Below, in pieces: positions 63,605 to 64,000 of a DNA stretch of 64,000 nt. Location of the stretch: NCBI GenBank assembly GCA_030407315.1, contig JALQPE010002041.1, forward strand, positions 372,001 through 436,000. The letters run 5' to 3'. The translations under genes were made by a program, and so were the position numbers. Position 1 is the first letter of the stretch. Every line of letters starts with the position of its first letter. The stretch is from Asparagopsis taxiformis (Eukaryota > Rhodophyta > Florideophyceae > Bonnemaisoniales > Bonnemaisoniaceae). The notes under the pieces are model-generated. The model did not search any database, was not told the DNA's origin, and saw only the letters and a list, made by a program, of their open reading frames with translations.

Positions 63605-63730
63605 AGTATACAATATATCAGCGAAAACCGGGAGGGAAGAATTTACAGCGGATGGTAAATTCAGGGCCCATATCGGACCGTATTTTATTCTCTCATTTAC
63701 GAAACTGCTCGTATACAATACGTCTCTCTA

Positions 63731-63906
63731 GAATAGGAATACATATCTGGTCAGAATAGGAAATAAATACCGGGTTAGAATAGGAATACGTATCCAGCCA
63801 GAATACGGAATACGTATCCAGCCAGAATACGAAATACGTATCCAGCCAGAATACGGAATATGTATCCAGCAGAATATGAAATACGTATCCAGCCGGAATA
63901 CAAATA
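63731..63906. repeat. 24-bp minisatellite
   Basis: About seven degenerate copies of CAGAATACGGAATACGTATC plus CAGC, most regular from 63776 to 63890. On the minus strand it reads as an 8-residue repeat (LDTYSVFW), which is a consequence of the 24-bp period and not evidence of a gene. The gap 63605-63730 shows nothing recognisable. Confidence 0.85.
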
Positions 63907-64000
63907 CCTGTCAGCATATCGTCGATCACCCATTCCCTCACTATCGCGTTCTCCCTACCATCCGAACGCCATGCACCACCATCCGCACATACTTCAAGAA

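Noticed and set aside
63386..63906. CRISPR-like regular repeats
   Set aside because: The units are contiguous or near-contiguous tandem repeats without unique spacers, in a eukaryotic context with no cas genes.

Overview
The window looks like nuclear DNA of a compact, intron-poor, plastid-bearing eukaryote. I infer an alga with a primary plastid, most likely red-algal. The reasons are: a Ycf49-like (DUF3593 + DUF2499) protein and a HAD-IIA hydrolase, both with transit-peptide-like N-termini and no preceding signal peptide; eukaryote-only proteins (aladin, Ski2, RAMP4/SERP1, PEX22-like, SMUG1); and rare, very short GT-AG introns of 76-100 bp. The red-algal assignment is inference only. No rRNA, tRNA or CRISPR array was recognised. 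|| Region 1 (1-31.2 kb) is gene-dense and housekeeping. In order: transketolase (runs off the left edge), CRAL-TRIO lipid-transfer protein, SMUG1 uracil-DNA glycosylase, membrane-anchored GH5 glycosidase, aladin nucleoporin, HAD-like phosphatase, Ski2 RNA helicase, HAD-IIA hydrolase, Ycf49-like plastid membrane protein, a low-complexity zinc-finger protein, an ABCG half-transporter (four exons), an atypical SDR/epimerase, a PEX22-like peroxin, a nuclear-type coiled-coil protein and RAMP4. Most are single-exon genes separated by 0.1-1.2 kb. || Region 2 (31.2-49.1 kb) is the most unusual part. It is a head-to-tail array of a 4,572-bp unit, three full copies and a fourth cut off, almost free of differences between copies. 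Each unit holds two convergent genes. Gene A (+ strand, 555 aa in its complete form) is unrecognised but has a central stretch that faintly recalls TIR/HET-type domains. Gene B (- strand, 183 aa) encodes a signal peptide, a pro-segment, a basic processing site and a very cationic eight-cysteine mature domain. Only the first A copy keeps its start codon and upstream region, which contains a perfect 16-bp inverted repeat with Myb-type cores. Copies 2-4 of A lose their first ~46 codons at the unit junction, while B stays whole in copies 1-3 and is frameshifted at its C-terminus in copy 4. The amplified intact gene is therefore the secreted cysteine-rich peptide. || Region 3 (49.1-64 kb) is repeat-rich. 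A frameshifted piggyBac-like transposase abuts the truncated fourth unit. It is followed by GGACGTCC-rich repeats, a pyrimidine-rich low-complexity stretch, a ~501-bp satellite with several perfect palindromes, a fragment of a 2-oxoglutarate-dioxygenase-like gene, and a degenerate Ty3/Gypsy retrotransposon (candidate 5' LTR, frameshifted gag, aspartic protease, RT-RNaseH-integrase). The Gypsy integrase is cut short by the same GGACGTCC repeat family seen beside the piggyBac element. The window closes with 43-bp and 24-bp minisatellites. There is a sharp change from gene-rich to repeat-rich DNA at about 31 kb.
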